The notes beneath the pieces were generated by a model. That model worked only from the letters and a program-made list of their open reading frames with translations. It was not told the DNA's origin and did no database searches. 64,000 nt of DNA from Flavobacteriales bacterium (GTDB lineage: Bacteria; Bacteroidota; Bacteroidia; NS11-12g; UBA955), in contig CANMCY010000012.1 in the NCBI GenBank assembly GCA_947496375.1, positions 1 through 64,000 on the forward strand. The letters run 5' to 3'. The position numbers were made by a program, and so were the translations under genes. Shown piece after piece: positions 52,045 to 61,856 of the stretch (within the stretch, counting starts at the first letter, position 1; every line of letters begins with the position of its first letter).

Positions 52045-53166
52045 ATGAACACTTTTATCTATAATTGCTATACATCATTCAATAATTTGATTCCCTCTGA
52101 ATTTATACGAAATAAAGGTCTAAGCAAAAAAGAATTCGTCAAATTGACCTCCTTGCTTCAATCAAAAGAATACAGTGAGATATTCGTAGGTGTATCTATT
52201 GTTGAAGGGCTGATGGATGAAAATCTGATAGATTTCTTACTGGATGGATTGACATATAAAAATTACACACTAAAAACACCCGATTTTTTCAATGCCGGAC
52301 CAAAAGCCAAACCATATACCACAACTGCCTTACTAGGCATACTGCAGGCAGCTTCTGCTTTCCCGAAATGGAATAATTTTATTACCAAAATTAAGCATAT
52401 ACTGCTTGTTTGCGACCAGCCTGACTATCTTGGTGTCTTTAAACAGGCAGACTCTGTCTGTCTACTCCGTAAAAATAATTATGGTAATTACAAACCTGAG
52501 ATATGGAACTTCCCCGATAATGTTACGGCGGGAGTCGCCATAGGAAATCAGATATGGATGGAGAAAAATCTATCCATAGATAAATTCAGCAATGGTGAAC
52601 GTATTCCGGAAGCCATGACTGAGAGCCAATGGTATAGTTTTCAGGACCAATATAAACCGGGCATGGCGTGTTACAACTATAATGCCAACAATGAAACCGT
52701 CTGCGGTAAACTCTACAATGGCATTTCTATTATAGATTCGAGAAAATTGGCTCCAAAAGGCTGGCATATTCCATCATCAGCAGAATTTGAGAAGCTGATT
52801 ACACATCTCGGAGGGCACTCAAAAGCAGGCAATAAATTAAAAAGCAAGACCGGATGGGCTCATGGTGGTCATGGCAATAACAAGAGCGGTTTTAATGCTT
52901 TTCCAGGGGGCTATATCAACTACCAGGGAATAAATTATGGCCCCAAATTCGAAAACTATTCAAACTTACCTGCCGGTTACATTCCCTTTGAGCATGGGCC
53001 CGAAGTTCCAGGAGACGCAGCAGGCTGGTGGACCACTGATTTAGATACAGACCCCGGTAAATCATTTCTATATTATGTAGAAGGGGATTCAGATAATGTT
53101 CATAAAACAAGCAATTATATGAGCGATGGATTTTCTGTTCGATGCATCTGGGACTATTCAATATAA
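52045..53166 (+). CDS. Shared N-terminal module plus FISUMP domain
   Basis: The 373-residue protein has two parts. Residues 25-120 form a helical module (VEGLMDENLIDFLLDGL, TALLGILQAASAFPKW) also found at the start of the next gene. Residues 163-373 are a FISUMP domain: IGNQIWMEKNL, WHIPSSAEFEKL, GWAHGGHGNNKSGFNAFPGG and FSVRCIWD. FISUMP is usually extracellular and sugar-binding-like, but no signal peptide is present here, so this copy seems to work inside the cell. I start at 52045, since upstream codons are part of the divergent promoter. Probably a modular adaptor or sensor. Confidence 0.75.
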   Translation: MNTFIYNCYTSFNNLIPSEFIRNKGLSKKEFVKLTSLLQSKEYSEIFVGVSIVEGLMDENLIDFLLDGLTYKNYTLKTPDFFNAGPKAKPYTTTALLGILQAASAFPKWNNFITKIKHILLVCDQPDYLGVFKQADSVCLLRKNNYGNYKPEIWNFPDNVTAGVAIGNQIWMEKNLSIDKFSNGERIPEAMTESQWYSFQDQYKPGMACYNYNANNETVCGKLYNGISIIDSRKLAPKGWHIPSSAEFEKLITHLGGHSKAGNKLKSKTGWAHGGHGNNKSGFNAFPGGYINYQGINYGPKFENYSNLPAGYIPFEHGPEVPGDAAGWWTTDLDTDPGKSFLYYVEGDSDNVHKTSNYMSDGFSVRCIWDYSI

Positions 53167-53172
53167 ATTAAA

Positions 53173-54375
53173 ATGAAAAATAAAAAGTTAACCCTCAAAG
53201 AAATTGATAATTTTAAAAAAATTTTCAAACAAATGGTAATATCCAATGAACCTGAAACCATAATTTCAGCTGTTGGAATGGCTGAGGGCCTGGATGATGA
53301 AAGGTTATATGATATAATGCTGGATGGAATTCGCATTGAAAAAAAATCAAATAGACTTCTGCCTTCAGATTTTTTTATGGACAATGGACCAAGAGGTATT
53401 CCTAAAGAATGGGGCACTTATAATACCTCCTATCCATATAATGCGATGAAAAAGATAATTAATAATGGTTTTCATCCATACAGATTTACAGCTATGACAG
53501 GCATATTAAATGCCGCTAGTAAATACCCTAAATGGCAGGCTTTTGTAAATGAAATCAAAGAATTAAGAAGTCCCTGTTTTTATCTGGATTTTTTAAACTG
53601 TTTTAAAAACCTGGATATTTTGTACTTGGAAAATGGAGACAGATTTGAAAAAGGCATCGACATGCCCTGTCTTAAAAAAATATTCTGGTACAGTTTTGGT
53701 CATGGAGAATGCCCTTATGATGAAACCGGAATCAGTTTACATGCCATAAACAAGTGTCACAATCTTACCCATCTTGAAATAGAAGGAAATTTGTTTCTCC
53801 ATGATGGTTTTGAGGGAATAGACGAAATGAGAAATTTAGAAACCCTAATCGTTGAAAAACTACAGGGCAACTTTCTAAGCGGATTTAGTCCGCTTGGCTC
53901 TTGTAAAAAAATTAGTATTCTGAGTATAAATAAAAAAACAGAATACCCTAGAACCAAGTATGACACGTTTCATAATCATTCATCCACAATAATGAATTCA
54001 CCCAATTATCAAGTTTCGGGAGAATCCAACTATGCACATCGTTGGGTTGATCCCCCCAATGTGATTTATGATGAACTATACCCACCGGTTAACATCTCAA
54101 ATCTAAAAGGTTTAGAAAATTTATATGAGTTAAAAGTATTGATACTAAAGGGTTTTCATTCCTTAACAGATACAACTGCACTTACAAACTGCAAAAATCT
54201 TGAAGAAATTCATATTTTATCTAACTCTGTAGCCAACCTAGTATTCCACAAAAAACTGCCACAATTAAGAAAATTAAAGTTAAAATGTAAAGAGTTAAAA
54301 ACAATTGCTTGCCAGGAATATCCGGATATGCTTGAGGAATTTATTATAGAATCCAATAAGTTTAATTTTTCCTAA
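53173..54375 (+). CDS. Shared N-terminal module plus leucine-rich repeats
   Basis: The 400-residue product starts with the same module as its neighbour (residues 6-132: AEGLDDERLYDIMLDGI, TAMTGILNAASKYPKW). From about 135 it has irregular leucine-rich repeats (CFKNLDILYLEN, CHNLTHLEIEGN, MRNLETLIVEK, LYELKVLILKG, CKNLEEIHILS, LPQLRKLKLK). LRRs bind proteins. No signal peptide is visible. It follows 52045 by six bases, so both are co-expressed: one constant module, two different recognition parts. Confidence 0.75.
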   Translation: MKNKKLTLKEIDNFKKIFKQMVISNEPETIISAVGMAEGLDDERLYDIMLDGIRIEKKSNRLLPSDFFMDNGPRGIPKEWGTYNTSYPYNAMKKIINNGFHPYRFTAMTGILNAASKYPKWQAFVNEIKELRSPCFYLDFLNCFKNLDILYLENGDRFEKGIDMPCLKKIFWYSFGHGECPYDETGISLHAINKCHNLTHLEIEGNLFLHDGFEGIDEMRNLETLIVEKLQGNFLSGFSPLGSCKKISILSINKKTEYPRTKYDTFHNHSSTIMNSPNYQVSGESNYAHRWVDPPNVIYDELYPPVNISNLKGLENLYELKVLILKGFHSLTDTTALTNCKNLEEIHILSNSVANLVFHKKLPQLRKLKLKCKELKTIACQEYPDMLEEFIIESNKFNFS

Positions 54376-54757
54376 CGATATAACCATGACAATCATGTTA
54401 AATTCAAAATATTTTATTAGGAATGTATACAATTGCACACATTAATAAAGTTTGGCTTTATTTGCATTGTGTTATCTGAATAAACTTAAAATAAACCGTA
54501 GTATTAAGAGTAAGGCATATAACTATTAACAATTCGGAATGTCACATATCCTTAGTAATGTTCTGTAAATTGAACAGCTTAAAACGAATTTGATATGATT
54601 TTTTTATAAATATAAAAATACTAACATTACAGAATTTCTAAGTTTATGTTTTTTATAATATGTAATGGTGTTAACCTGTTAAATAATTCCTCTCTTACTA
54701 TTGCATTTTGCACGTTTATACGTATGTTCGTAATAAATTAATATAAAAACACTCAAC
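54376..54757. promoter_or_regulatory. Long AT-rich gap with candidate promoter
   Basis: 382 bases without gene. At 54701-54703 a TTG, 19 bases and then TATGTTCG (54723-54730) match the Bacteroidota promoter layout TTG-N19-TAnnTTTG with one mismatch. It is 27 bases before the ATG at 54758. No terminator or RNA motif is recognised. Confidence 0.4.
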
Positions 54758-55450
54758 ATGAAACACGCACTTAACTTTTGTGTCCTTTTGGCAAGCATTC
54801 TATTAATATCCTGCAATCAAGCTTCTCCAGAAAACAATTCAAGCAGTGATTCAATCAGTAAAGAGGGACAAACGAATATTGAAGAACCAACAACAGACGA
54901 GGTAAAAATAGGAGATCAAATATGGATGACCAAAAACCTTGATGTTGCAACATTTAGAAATGGCGACCCTATTCCTGAGGCAAAAACAGACGAGGAATGG
55001 GTACGTGCTGGGAAAAATAGAAAACCAGCCATGTGTTATTACAATAATGACGAGGCCAATAAAAAATATGGAAGATTATATAATCGATATGCAGTAACAG
55101 ATAAGAGAGGACTAGCTCCAAAAGACTGGCATATTCCTACTGATAGTGAGTTTGAAACACTTACGCAATCCGTTGGCGGTTATGAGGTTGCTGGCAAAAA
55201 ACTAAAAACAAAGAATGGCTGGGAAGACAACAAAAACGGGGATAATAGTTCTGGTTTTTTTGGCTACCCAAATGGTTTACGATATACCGAGGGCACTTTC
55301 AGACACATGCACCAATATGTAAGATACTGGACGGCAGATGAAACTGCGGAGGAAACCAATGGACGCTACCTTCACCTATCGCTCGAATCATTTCCCAGCC
55401 ACCCTCATGATGCCACCGAAGGCTTGTCAGTAAGATGCATTAAAGATTAA
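54758..55450 (+). CDS. FISUMP lipoprotein
   Basis: The 230-residue product has a lipoprotein signal ending LLISC (Cys19), a serine- and glutamate-rich spacer to residue 48, and a complete FISUMP domain: VKIGDQIWMTKNLDVATFRNG, WHIPTDSEFETL, SGFFGYPNG and LSVRCIKD. This domain closely parallels that of the cytosolic-looking 52045 protein, so the two probably descend from one source within this cluster. It should be anchored in the outer or inner membrane and face the periplasm or surface. A FISUMP domain is often linked to polysaccharides, but a ligand cannot be named. Confidence 0.85.
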   Translation: MKHALNFCVLLASILLISCNQASPENNSSSDSISKEGQTNIEEPTTDEVKIGDQIWMTKNLDVATFRNGDPIPEAKTDEEWVRAGKNRKPAMCYYNNDEANKKYGRLYNRYAVTDKRGLAPKDWHIPTDSEFETLTQSVGGYEVAGKKLKTKNGWEDNKNGDNSSGFFGYPNGLRYTEGTFRHMHQYVRYWTADETAEETNGRYLHLSLESFPSHPHDATEGLSVRCIKD

Positions 55451-55565
55451 TATTAGAATACTGCCCTTTTCAATTGAAAAATTAAAAGTCCCTTACTATC
55501 ATAATAATCACTATTAACAACATAGGTTGGTAATGGTATTTTTATTCAATCATTGAAACTAAAAC

Positions 55566-58500
55566 ATGCAGTTTACTGATCCCTCCTATCTTAGAATTAT
55601 TGAGCACGGCTTACTTACAGGAATTTATAATAAAGATGACGGCTTCAATTTACCCATCGGCCTGACCGAAATTTATGAAAGTTACTTTCCACCAGAAACC
55701 AATGTCAACGAAAGAAAAGATTTACTGGAATTCTTTTGCACATGGGCTTTAATTAAAAAGGAAATAAGTATTGATTTCATTAAGCCTATTCTCCCTAATT
55801 TAAGTGCTGAAAAGGCACAGGAAATATTTAACAACCATAGCAAATTATTCAACATAAGCTCTAATGGTAAATGTACCCTATACCATGATCGCTTAAGGGT
55901 ATTCTTTTTACAAAAAATAAGCCATAAATACTTAGTAGATATTAATCAAAATATAATAAATAAGTGTTACAAATCCTTAAAAGACAAAAAAGAAAATGAA
56001 TGGTCCATTTATGCATTAGAACATCTTGGATCGCACCTATTGTGGACAGCCACCTTGAAAAAACAAAATGGCAAATCACTAAAGCACTTAGCCTACAGCA
56101 TCCATATTTGGAAACAACAGAAAAAATATTGCGGCAACTATGATTGGAGCCGGAAAATCTTAGAAGAGGCAATGATCTGGGCAAGCATGAACAATGAGAA
56201 AGATATCATAGAATGTACTGTTAAACAGATTAATTTAAGAAACTTTGAAATATCCCAATTTATAACAGACATTAAAACCTATATCGGCGATAATGACATA
56301 GAAAAAGCAATCAGTATAATTAATATTATTTACAATGAATCACACCTCTATAAAACCACTGTATTAATAGCATCAATCATATATGTTAAATTCGGCAAGC
56401 ACAAGGATAATATTGATTTAGAAAATATAATTGATCGAATAATAAATGAGATAGATGAAAATTTAAAAGAGATTAAATCTAAATCTTTATTATCAGCTGA
56501 TGAATATGAAGAATATAATAAAACAATAAACGGCACCCTAATTTTGATACAGAATAATTGGGGCAAAACAAGAATTAGTAAATCTTTTGCATTGATTGAA
56601 TTTGATGACAACAAAGAACAGCACATTAATAGCGTAAACAAGTATGTATCCATGGAAGATTCAGAGCTAATGGTAAATCTTGATAATTTTACTGGCACTA
56701 TAGATAACCCATACGAGTTGTGCAAAACAATTGCCAACATCTCTGCTGAGCTATTTAAACGGAATTATACAACCGACGCCATGAGATATCTGGAGGAAAG
56801 CATCCTCATAATGAAAAAACATAGCGTACAAAGCGCCTGGCCAATTGTCATAAGAACTCTTGTACAAATGGGCCGAACTGATGATGCAGATAAACACATA
56901 GAATCGCTCGAGAAAAGTATTTTATTTTGCAGTGATCAAGAATATCATGATCTGAATAAAGCATTTGAAGGTTCCCTATATTGTGGGATTGTGGCAAGTA
57001 TCAATAACAATTCATTTCCGGAAGTTTGGATAAATAGACTATGCAATTACTATTTCACGGAATATAATTTATCAACTACAATAATAGATAGAAGTTTCCA
57101 AAAGTTACAGGCAATATTAGAAGCACTTAGCCAATCAAACCTAAAGACTAAAATGCCTGAAATCATCGAAAGAATAACAGAACTATGGGGTAACTATGTA
57201 AAATACGGCAATAAACCAATTAATAAACATATATACTTTTTAAAATTTGTTCTTTCTGCATTAGGTAAAATCCAATCATCAGAAGATACTATTAATACTC
57301 TCATAAGAGGGAACTACTCAATTCAGCGGAATGAAGAAAGCCAACGTAAAGACTTCAATACTGACAAGATTATCAAGACCTTTATAGCGGCCAACAAATA
57401 CTATGAAGCATGGATTGTTGCAGAAAACACTCAAAATGAAACTGAAACCAACCAATGGGAAGTGATATTATTTGCCATTAAAAAGGGTCATTATGACGAT
57501 GCCCATGGATTGATAAAAATGCATATTAATAAGTATAATTATTTCGGCGAAAATGAAATAATAGAAATAAAAACTGAGAGACAGTTGATGAAAATGAAGG
57601 CATTGTATCACAATTATAAAGAATCCTTAGAGATGTTCACTAGACTCTGTAACATTGCGGAAACTAAATATCCTATTTATGAGAAGGTAATGGATTTAAT
57701 TGAAATAGCTGAATTGGCATATAACCAAAAAGAAACTGAATATGCCACAACCGTTCTGGATTTTGCTGGAAGAATTATCAAAAAATCAGGTAAAAATGAA
57801 TCATATGCAGTTCAATCCTTAGTAAAAGAATATGCCAGACAGCATGCCTTGGATAAATCCCTTGAAATTATTAATAATTTACCAAACCCAAAGGATAGAG
57901 CAGCTTATATTTTAGATATCATTCAAATTTTGTGTACCCAAGGAAAGCTTGACGAAGCAGTTGAACTTTCAGAGAATTGGGAATTATATGGAGCAGAAAA
58001 AGAATTTATGAGATACGCGATTACCGAATTGCTAGAAGAGAAGAAATTTGAAAAAGCCATTGAATTAAACTCATATATTTCAGGAGAACAGCGATTTATC
58101 GCCTACAATGCAATCATAGAAGCACTTGAGAAAAACAATCTCACATCGTTGACCCAAAAAACGATTGCCGAAGCTTTTGAATACTTTTTGAATAACATAA
58201 ACCACCGTGAAAATTATTCTGATTATTCAAATAATCTAGCGACAATTTCTAATCATCTTCACAAGACCAGTAAATTACAAACCATTACTTCACTTATTAA
58301 AATTTATAAAAAATCCAAATATGATTCCATTCTAATTCAACAATACGCTTTATTTTTAGCATTAAAAGGCCAAATTAATAATGCACTGAAAACTGCTAAA
58401 TCAATTACCGATATTTCATTAAAAGGACAAACCTTTAAACAAATAGCAATCATACAATTTAGAAAAAACGAATTTAACGAATCTATCAACATAGCCAAAG

Positions 58501-58997
58501 CTATCTCCATAAAAGAAATACAGGATGAAACATTGAGCGAACTGGCAATAGAAGCCGCACTGGCTGGTATGTGGGAAAAATCACAACAAATTGGCGGCAC
58601 AATAGAAGATAATCAATACAGATATGAATGCTGGCATAAAATATTTAGAAAAACCTATTGCCGAATTAACGACAACACATTCATCACAATAATGAATAAG
58701 ATATATACACCCGAAATGAAAGATGCTTTTACGCGGCTTTGGTTTGATGAGCTTGTAAAATCTGAAACATTATGCGATTTTTCACCTAAAGAGATATTCC
58801 CAATCGGTTGCTTTAACATTGGGCAGAAGACGGTTCTATTGCGTGAATATTTCACATGGAAACTATTTTCTGATGGGTTGTCGGATAAAGAAGTAAAACT
58901 TTACAAAGAATGCATGAACATTACTAAGGAACTTAATTTAAAAAGTAATTTAGAAATATATTTGAAGGAAAATCCTCTATGTTTACATTTTAACTAA
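55566..58997 (+). CDS. Winged-helix plus helical-solenoid protein, orphan STAND half
   Basis: The 1143-residue product starts with a winged-helix-like part (50-120) ending in CTLYHDRLRVFFLQKI, a motif typical of the region after a NACHT ATPase. Then come more than 900 residues of helical repeats (degenerate TPR/ARM-like pairs such as YEAWIVAENTQN, NQKETEYATTVLDFAGR, DEAVELSENW, EKAIELNSYISGEQ). No Walker A or B exists. It is therefore the C-terminal half of a STAND protein without the ATPase, as in the three partner genes at 10851-16525 but with different sequence. It may need an ATPase encoded elsewhere. The L,D-transpeptidase gene starts eight bases later. Confidence 0.72.
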   Translation: MQFTDPSYLRIIEHGLLTGIYNKDDGFNLPIGLTEIYESYFPPETNVNERKDLLEFFCTWALIKKEISIDFIKPILPNLSAEKAQEIFNNHSKLFNISSNGKCTLYHDRLRVFFLQKISHKYLVDINQNIINKCYKSLKDKKENEWSIYALEHLGSHLLWTATLKKQNGKSLKHLAYSIHIWKQQKKYCGNYDWSRKILEEAMIWASMNNEKDIIECTVKQINLRNFEISQFITDIKTYIGDNDIEKAISIINIIYNESHLYKTTVLIASIIYVKFGKHKDNIDLENIIDRIINEIDENLKEIKSKSLLSADEYEEYNKTINGTLILIQNNWGKTRISKSFALIEFDDNKEQHINSVNKYVSMEDSELMVNLDNFTGTIDNPYELCKTIANISAELFKRNYTTDAMRYLEESILIMKKHSVQSAWPIVIRTLVQMGRTDDADKHIESLEKSILFCSDQEYHDLNKAFEGSLYCGIVASINNNSFPEVWINRLCNYYFTEYNLSTTIIDRSFQKLQAILEALSQSNLKTKMPEIIERITELWGNYVKYGNKPINKHIYFLKFVLSALGKIQSSEDTINTLIRGNYSIQRNEESQRKDFNTDKIIKTFIAANKYYEAWIVAENTQNETETNQWEVILFAIKKGHYDDAHGLIKMHINKYNYFGENEIIEIKTERQLMKMKALYHNYKESLEMFTRLCNIAETKYPIYEKVMDLIEIAELAYNQKETEYATTVLDFAGRIIKKSGKNESYAVQSLVKEYARQHALDKSLEIINNLPNPKDRAAYILDIIQILCTQGKLDEAVELSENWELYGAEKEFMRYAITELLEEKKFEKAIELNSYISGEQRFIAYNAIIEALEKNNLTSLTQKTIAEAFEYFLNNINHRENYSDYSNNLATISNHLHKTSKLQTITSLIKIYKKSKYDSILIQQYALFLALKGQINNALKTAKSITDISLKGQTFKQIAIIQFRKNEFNESINIAKAISIKEIQDETLSELAIEAALAGMWEKSQQIGGTIEDNQYRYECWHKIFRKTYCRINDNTFITIMNKIYTPEMKDAFTRLWFDELVKSETLCDFSPKEIFPIGCFNIGQKTVLLREYFTWKLFSDGLSDKEVKLYKECMNITKELNLKSNLEIYLKENPLCLHFN

Positions 58998-59005
58998 AAA
59001 GAAGT

Positions 59006-59518
59006 ATGAATATTTTTAAAAAAGTTGGATTGGTTTTACTAGCCATAACTGCAGCCGGATTGGTTTATTATTATATTCCCGAAAAGCAACTACCGGCAAA
59101 TGCCAAGATAACGAGGATTGTTGTGAACAAATCTGAAAGAAAAATGATGGTATATGAAGGCGTTAAGCTACTAAACACCTACACTGTTGCTTTGGGCAAG
59201 TCACCGATAGGTGATAAACAAAAAGAGGGCGATAACAAAACGCCAGAAGGCAATTACAACATTACCAGAAAATATGGTTTGGGGGTATGCGGATATCACA
59301 AAGGCCTATATATAAATTATCCAACTCCGGCTCAGACTGCTCAGGGAAAAAAAGGTGGAGATATTTTGATTCACGGACAAGACCCCAAATACAGTTTCAC
59401 GGGCAAGTTTCACCGATGGAAAGACTGGACAGCAGGTTGTATTGCTGTTACAGATGAAGAAATAGATGATATTTACGATCGGGTAATAATCGGTTGTCCG
59501 GTCACTATCAATCCATAA
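59006..59518 (+). CDS. L,D-transpeptidase (YkuD domain)
   Basis: The 170-residue product has an N-terminal membrane helix (7-23) and a YkuD domain: RIVVNKSERKMMVYEGVKLLNTYTVALGKS, GDKQKEGDNKTPEGNYNIT, then ILIHGQ with His123 and the catalytic WTAGCIAV with Cys145. L,D-transpeptidases cross-link peptidoglycan stems through Cys acyl-enzymes in the periplasm. The length is minimal but complete. It lies directly after the solenoid gene and may be on its transcript, though a functional link is unproven. Confidence 0.88.
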   Translation: MNIFKKVGLVLLAITAAGLVYYYIPEKQLPANAKITRIVVNKSERKMMVYEGVKLLNTYTVALGKSPIGDKQKEGDNKTPEGNYNITRKYGLGVCGYHKGLYINYPTPAQTAQGKKGGDILIHGQDPKYSFTGKFHRWKDWTAGCIAVTDEEIDDIYDRVIIGCPVTINP

Positions 59519-59537
59519 AATAAAAGCCGATTTGCTA

Positions 59538-60050
59538 TTATTCCTTTAAGGTTGTAAATCTGCAAATAGCCCAAAATGGCTTACAGGGATAGCAGTGAGC
59601 TATGTTGTCTTTCACAGTGATTTTGGTAAATTTCAAATCCATATTCGTGTAAACCTTTTTCGTTTTATCAAAAACAATATACTGTTTAATTTCATATCCT
59701 TTAGGAGAACGGCTCACGGCAAACCCATTCAGCGCATAGGATAGTCGCCAGTCTTCATCCTGTATGAACTTCACCTCTTTCACTTTCTCACCAACTTTCA
59801 GCTTCTTTGCGGCATTTACAACCACAGGCGATTTCTGAAAATAACCGGAATCAAGAAATAGTGTATCACCCGAACCCGAAGTGTATCTGTCAAGTATTTG
59901 AGCGGCCTCGGGCGCAATAATCCTACCACCCAGAATGAGGGTCTGTACTTTCATTCTCTCTGGGTTAAAATCGCCTTTTACGGCTATGTATAAAAACAGC
60001 ACAAGAAATAGTGTCATTAAAATAAATATTGTTTTCTTTATAATTTTCAT
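59538..60050 (-). CDS. Hypothetical protein with N-terminal membrane anchor
   Basis: The 170-residue product has a membrane anchor or signal (IFILMTLFLVLFLYIAV) and a soluble domain with strands (TLILGGRI, DTLFLDSGYF, YEIKQYIVFDK, NIAHCYPCKPFWAICRF). The last part has three Cys close together. No family is recognised. I start at 60050, which fits the signal better than the in-frame codon at 60074. It converges on the L,D-transpeptidase gene 19 bases away and has no visible operon partner. Confidence 0.65.
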   Translation of the reverse strand: MKIIKKTIFILMTLFLVLFLYIAVKGDFNPERMKVQTLILGGRIIAPEAAQILDRYTSGSGDTLFLDSGYFQKSPVVVNAAKKLKVGEKVKEVKFIQDEDWRLSYALNGFAVSRSPKGYEIKQYIVFDKTKKVYTNMDLKFTKITVKDNIAHCYPCKPFWAICRFTTLKE

Positions 60051-60131
60051 GGTTGTGAATATAATTAAAAACAATTACATAAAGCCAAAAACATTTGCAA
60101 CGATTTGTTATGTATGCATGATCAACCTTTT

Positions 60132-61856
60132 CTATGAATTGGTTATATCGGATTTATAGAGCTCATGAAAAACATCAAGGTTAATAATTTTCTCTGCCTG
60201 TTGCACAAAACCGACATTGCTACCGGACTTTAGATCTTTTCTGATTTTATCCAACAACAATAAATATAATATTTCATAATTGGATGAAAATTTGGCAAGC
60301 AGAAAATTCCTTATTTCATCATTAAGCTCATTGCCTTTTTTGTATCCTCCAATGATAAAATCATACAGACATTCTCTAAGCGACTTTTCTGAAATAGGAT
60401 TATACTTATTCCTATCTGAAAAATGTTCGCACAACATGATAAAATCGTCTTTCACTAAACTCTCAGCAATCTTTTTTCTTGCATAAAGCGGATATTGGTC
60501 TTTCAAAATAATATCCATCAAATCCTGGTGTTCAGTGTAGGTGTTTTTGAAAGTTTCTATATATGATGCATGGTCATTATTAAGCAAATATTTAAATATG
60601 GAAGTGAAGAATGCTTTATGCTCTACTTGGCCATATAATTGATGCAGTGTATCAAAATCATACTTTATTATGTAGTAACCGATTAGTTTGTCAATTAACA
60701 TGGTTGTTTTTTCATTCCACAGTTCGGCATTTTGCCATAATAATTCAAGCAACTCCCGTTCAGCTATAAACATCCAAGCTTCTTCCAAAAATAAAACCTT
60801 TACATCCCTATTTTCAATTTTCCCAAAGCTGTTCAACGCTTTTTGCAGATCCTTTTCTGTAATATGGCGGATTGTACTATAAACATACTTTCTGTCATTA
60901 TCATCTTCATAATATTGCTGCAGTACAGCGGACAATTCGGATAATTGAACATCATTTATTTTGAGTTTACAGATATTACCTACTGATACTAAATACGACT
61001 TTATGTCTGCCAGAAGCTGAGATCCAGGGCTGTTCTCAATCAAATATAGTAAAACATGAATTGCCTTTTCGGCATCAACTTCCAATACAGCGAGATACTC
61101 ATCCAAAAAATACTGCAAAGCAAAATACTGAATATCATAATTATTTGACAAATCGAACATAACTTTAGCCCTTATAGTCTGAGGTATTAAAGCTCTAATA
61201 GTAACTTCTCTCTGATAATCCTGCCTCCTTCTTGAATCAATTCTTTTTTCATGAAGAAACTGCAGTGTATTTGAATATATTATAGACGAAATACTCATTT
61301 CTTTTTTTCCGATTATCTGCAATAACTGAAACCAGACTTTATCAATGGTTTCCTGATTCGATAAAAATAGTCTGGTACAGATTTTTTCCATTCCGGAAAT
61401 CCAAATGGAAAGGTCGGCGGTTTTGTGAACCTGCACCAGTAAGTCACTCAGGTTATTCAAATGAATTCTTAAGACATCCGGTTTATATTCAGCAGGTTTT
61501 TGAAATACAGTGTCCGCTTCGAATCGCAGATGCTTTAAATTCCTGGGGATAATCTTTGTATCAAACAACAGTGATGTTTCTATAAGTCGTTTAAAACCAT
61601 CATCATTATCCATAAAATATTCAGATGCCTTTGCAGAATATTTATCGGAAGTCCCTACCACTCCAAAATTCGTATTGTCATAAAAGTCATCACTATTAAT
61701 AATTCTTATTTTTTCATATATTTTATTTTTCCATACATCAGCAAGCTCGTGCATACCCTTTTTTTTATAATAATCAACCATGGCAAAACAGGATTGCAAA
61801 TCTTGCACACTTTGGTTAAAAGAATTGAATGCGTCGGGTGTGAATAGAAAGCTCAT
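60132..61856 (-). CDS. Helical-solenoid protein of unknown function
   Basis: The 574-residue product is almost wholly helical and hydrophilic, with paired amphipathic helices of 30-40 residues (for example DIQYFALQYFLDEYLAVLEVDAEKAIHVLLYLIENS and EELLELLWQNAELWNEK). This is a solenoid of ARM/HEAT or TPR-like type, with no catalytic motif. Its start overlaps the stop of the next gene upstream (61853) by four bases, so both are made together and probably bind each other. It shows no clear sequence tie to the STAND partners. Confidence 0.68.
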   Translation of the reverse strand: MSFLFTPDAFNSFNQSVQDLQSCFAMVDYYKKKGMHELADVWKNKIYEKIRIINSDDFYDNTNFGVVGTSDKYSAKASEYFMDNDDGFKRLIETSLLFDTKIIPRNLKHLRFEADTVFQKPAEYKPDVLRIHLNNLSDLLVQVHKTADLSIWISGMEKICTRLFLSNQETIDKVWFQLLQIIGKKEMSISSIIYSNTLQFLHEKRIDSRRRQDYQREVTIRALIPQTIRAKVMFDLSNNYDIQYFALQYFLDEYLAVLEVDAEKAIHVLLYLIENSPGSQLLADIKSYLVSVGNICKLKINDVQLSELSAVLQQYYEDDNDRKYVYSTIRHITEKDLQKALNSFGKIENRDVKVLFLEEAWMFIAERELLELLWQNAELWNEKTTMLIDKLIGYYIIKYDFDTLHQLYGQVEHKAFFTSIFKYLLNNDHASYIETFKNTYTEHQDLMDIILKDQYPLYARKKIAESLVKDDFIMLCEHFSDRNKYNPISEKSLRECLYDFIIGGYKKGNELNDEIRNFLLAKFSSNYEILYLLLLDKIRKDLKSGSNVGFVQQAEKIINLDVFHELYKSDITNS

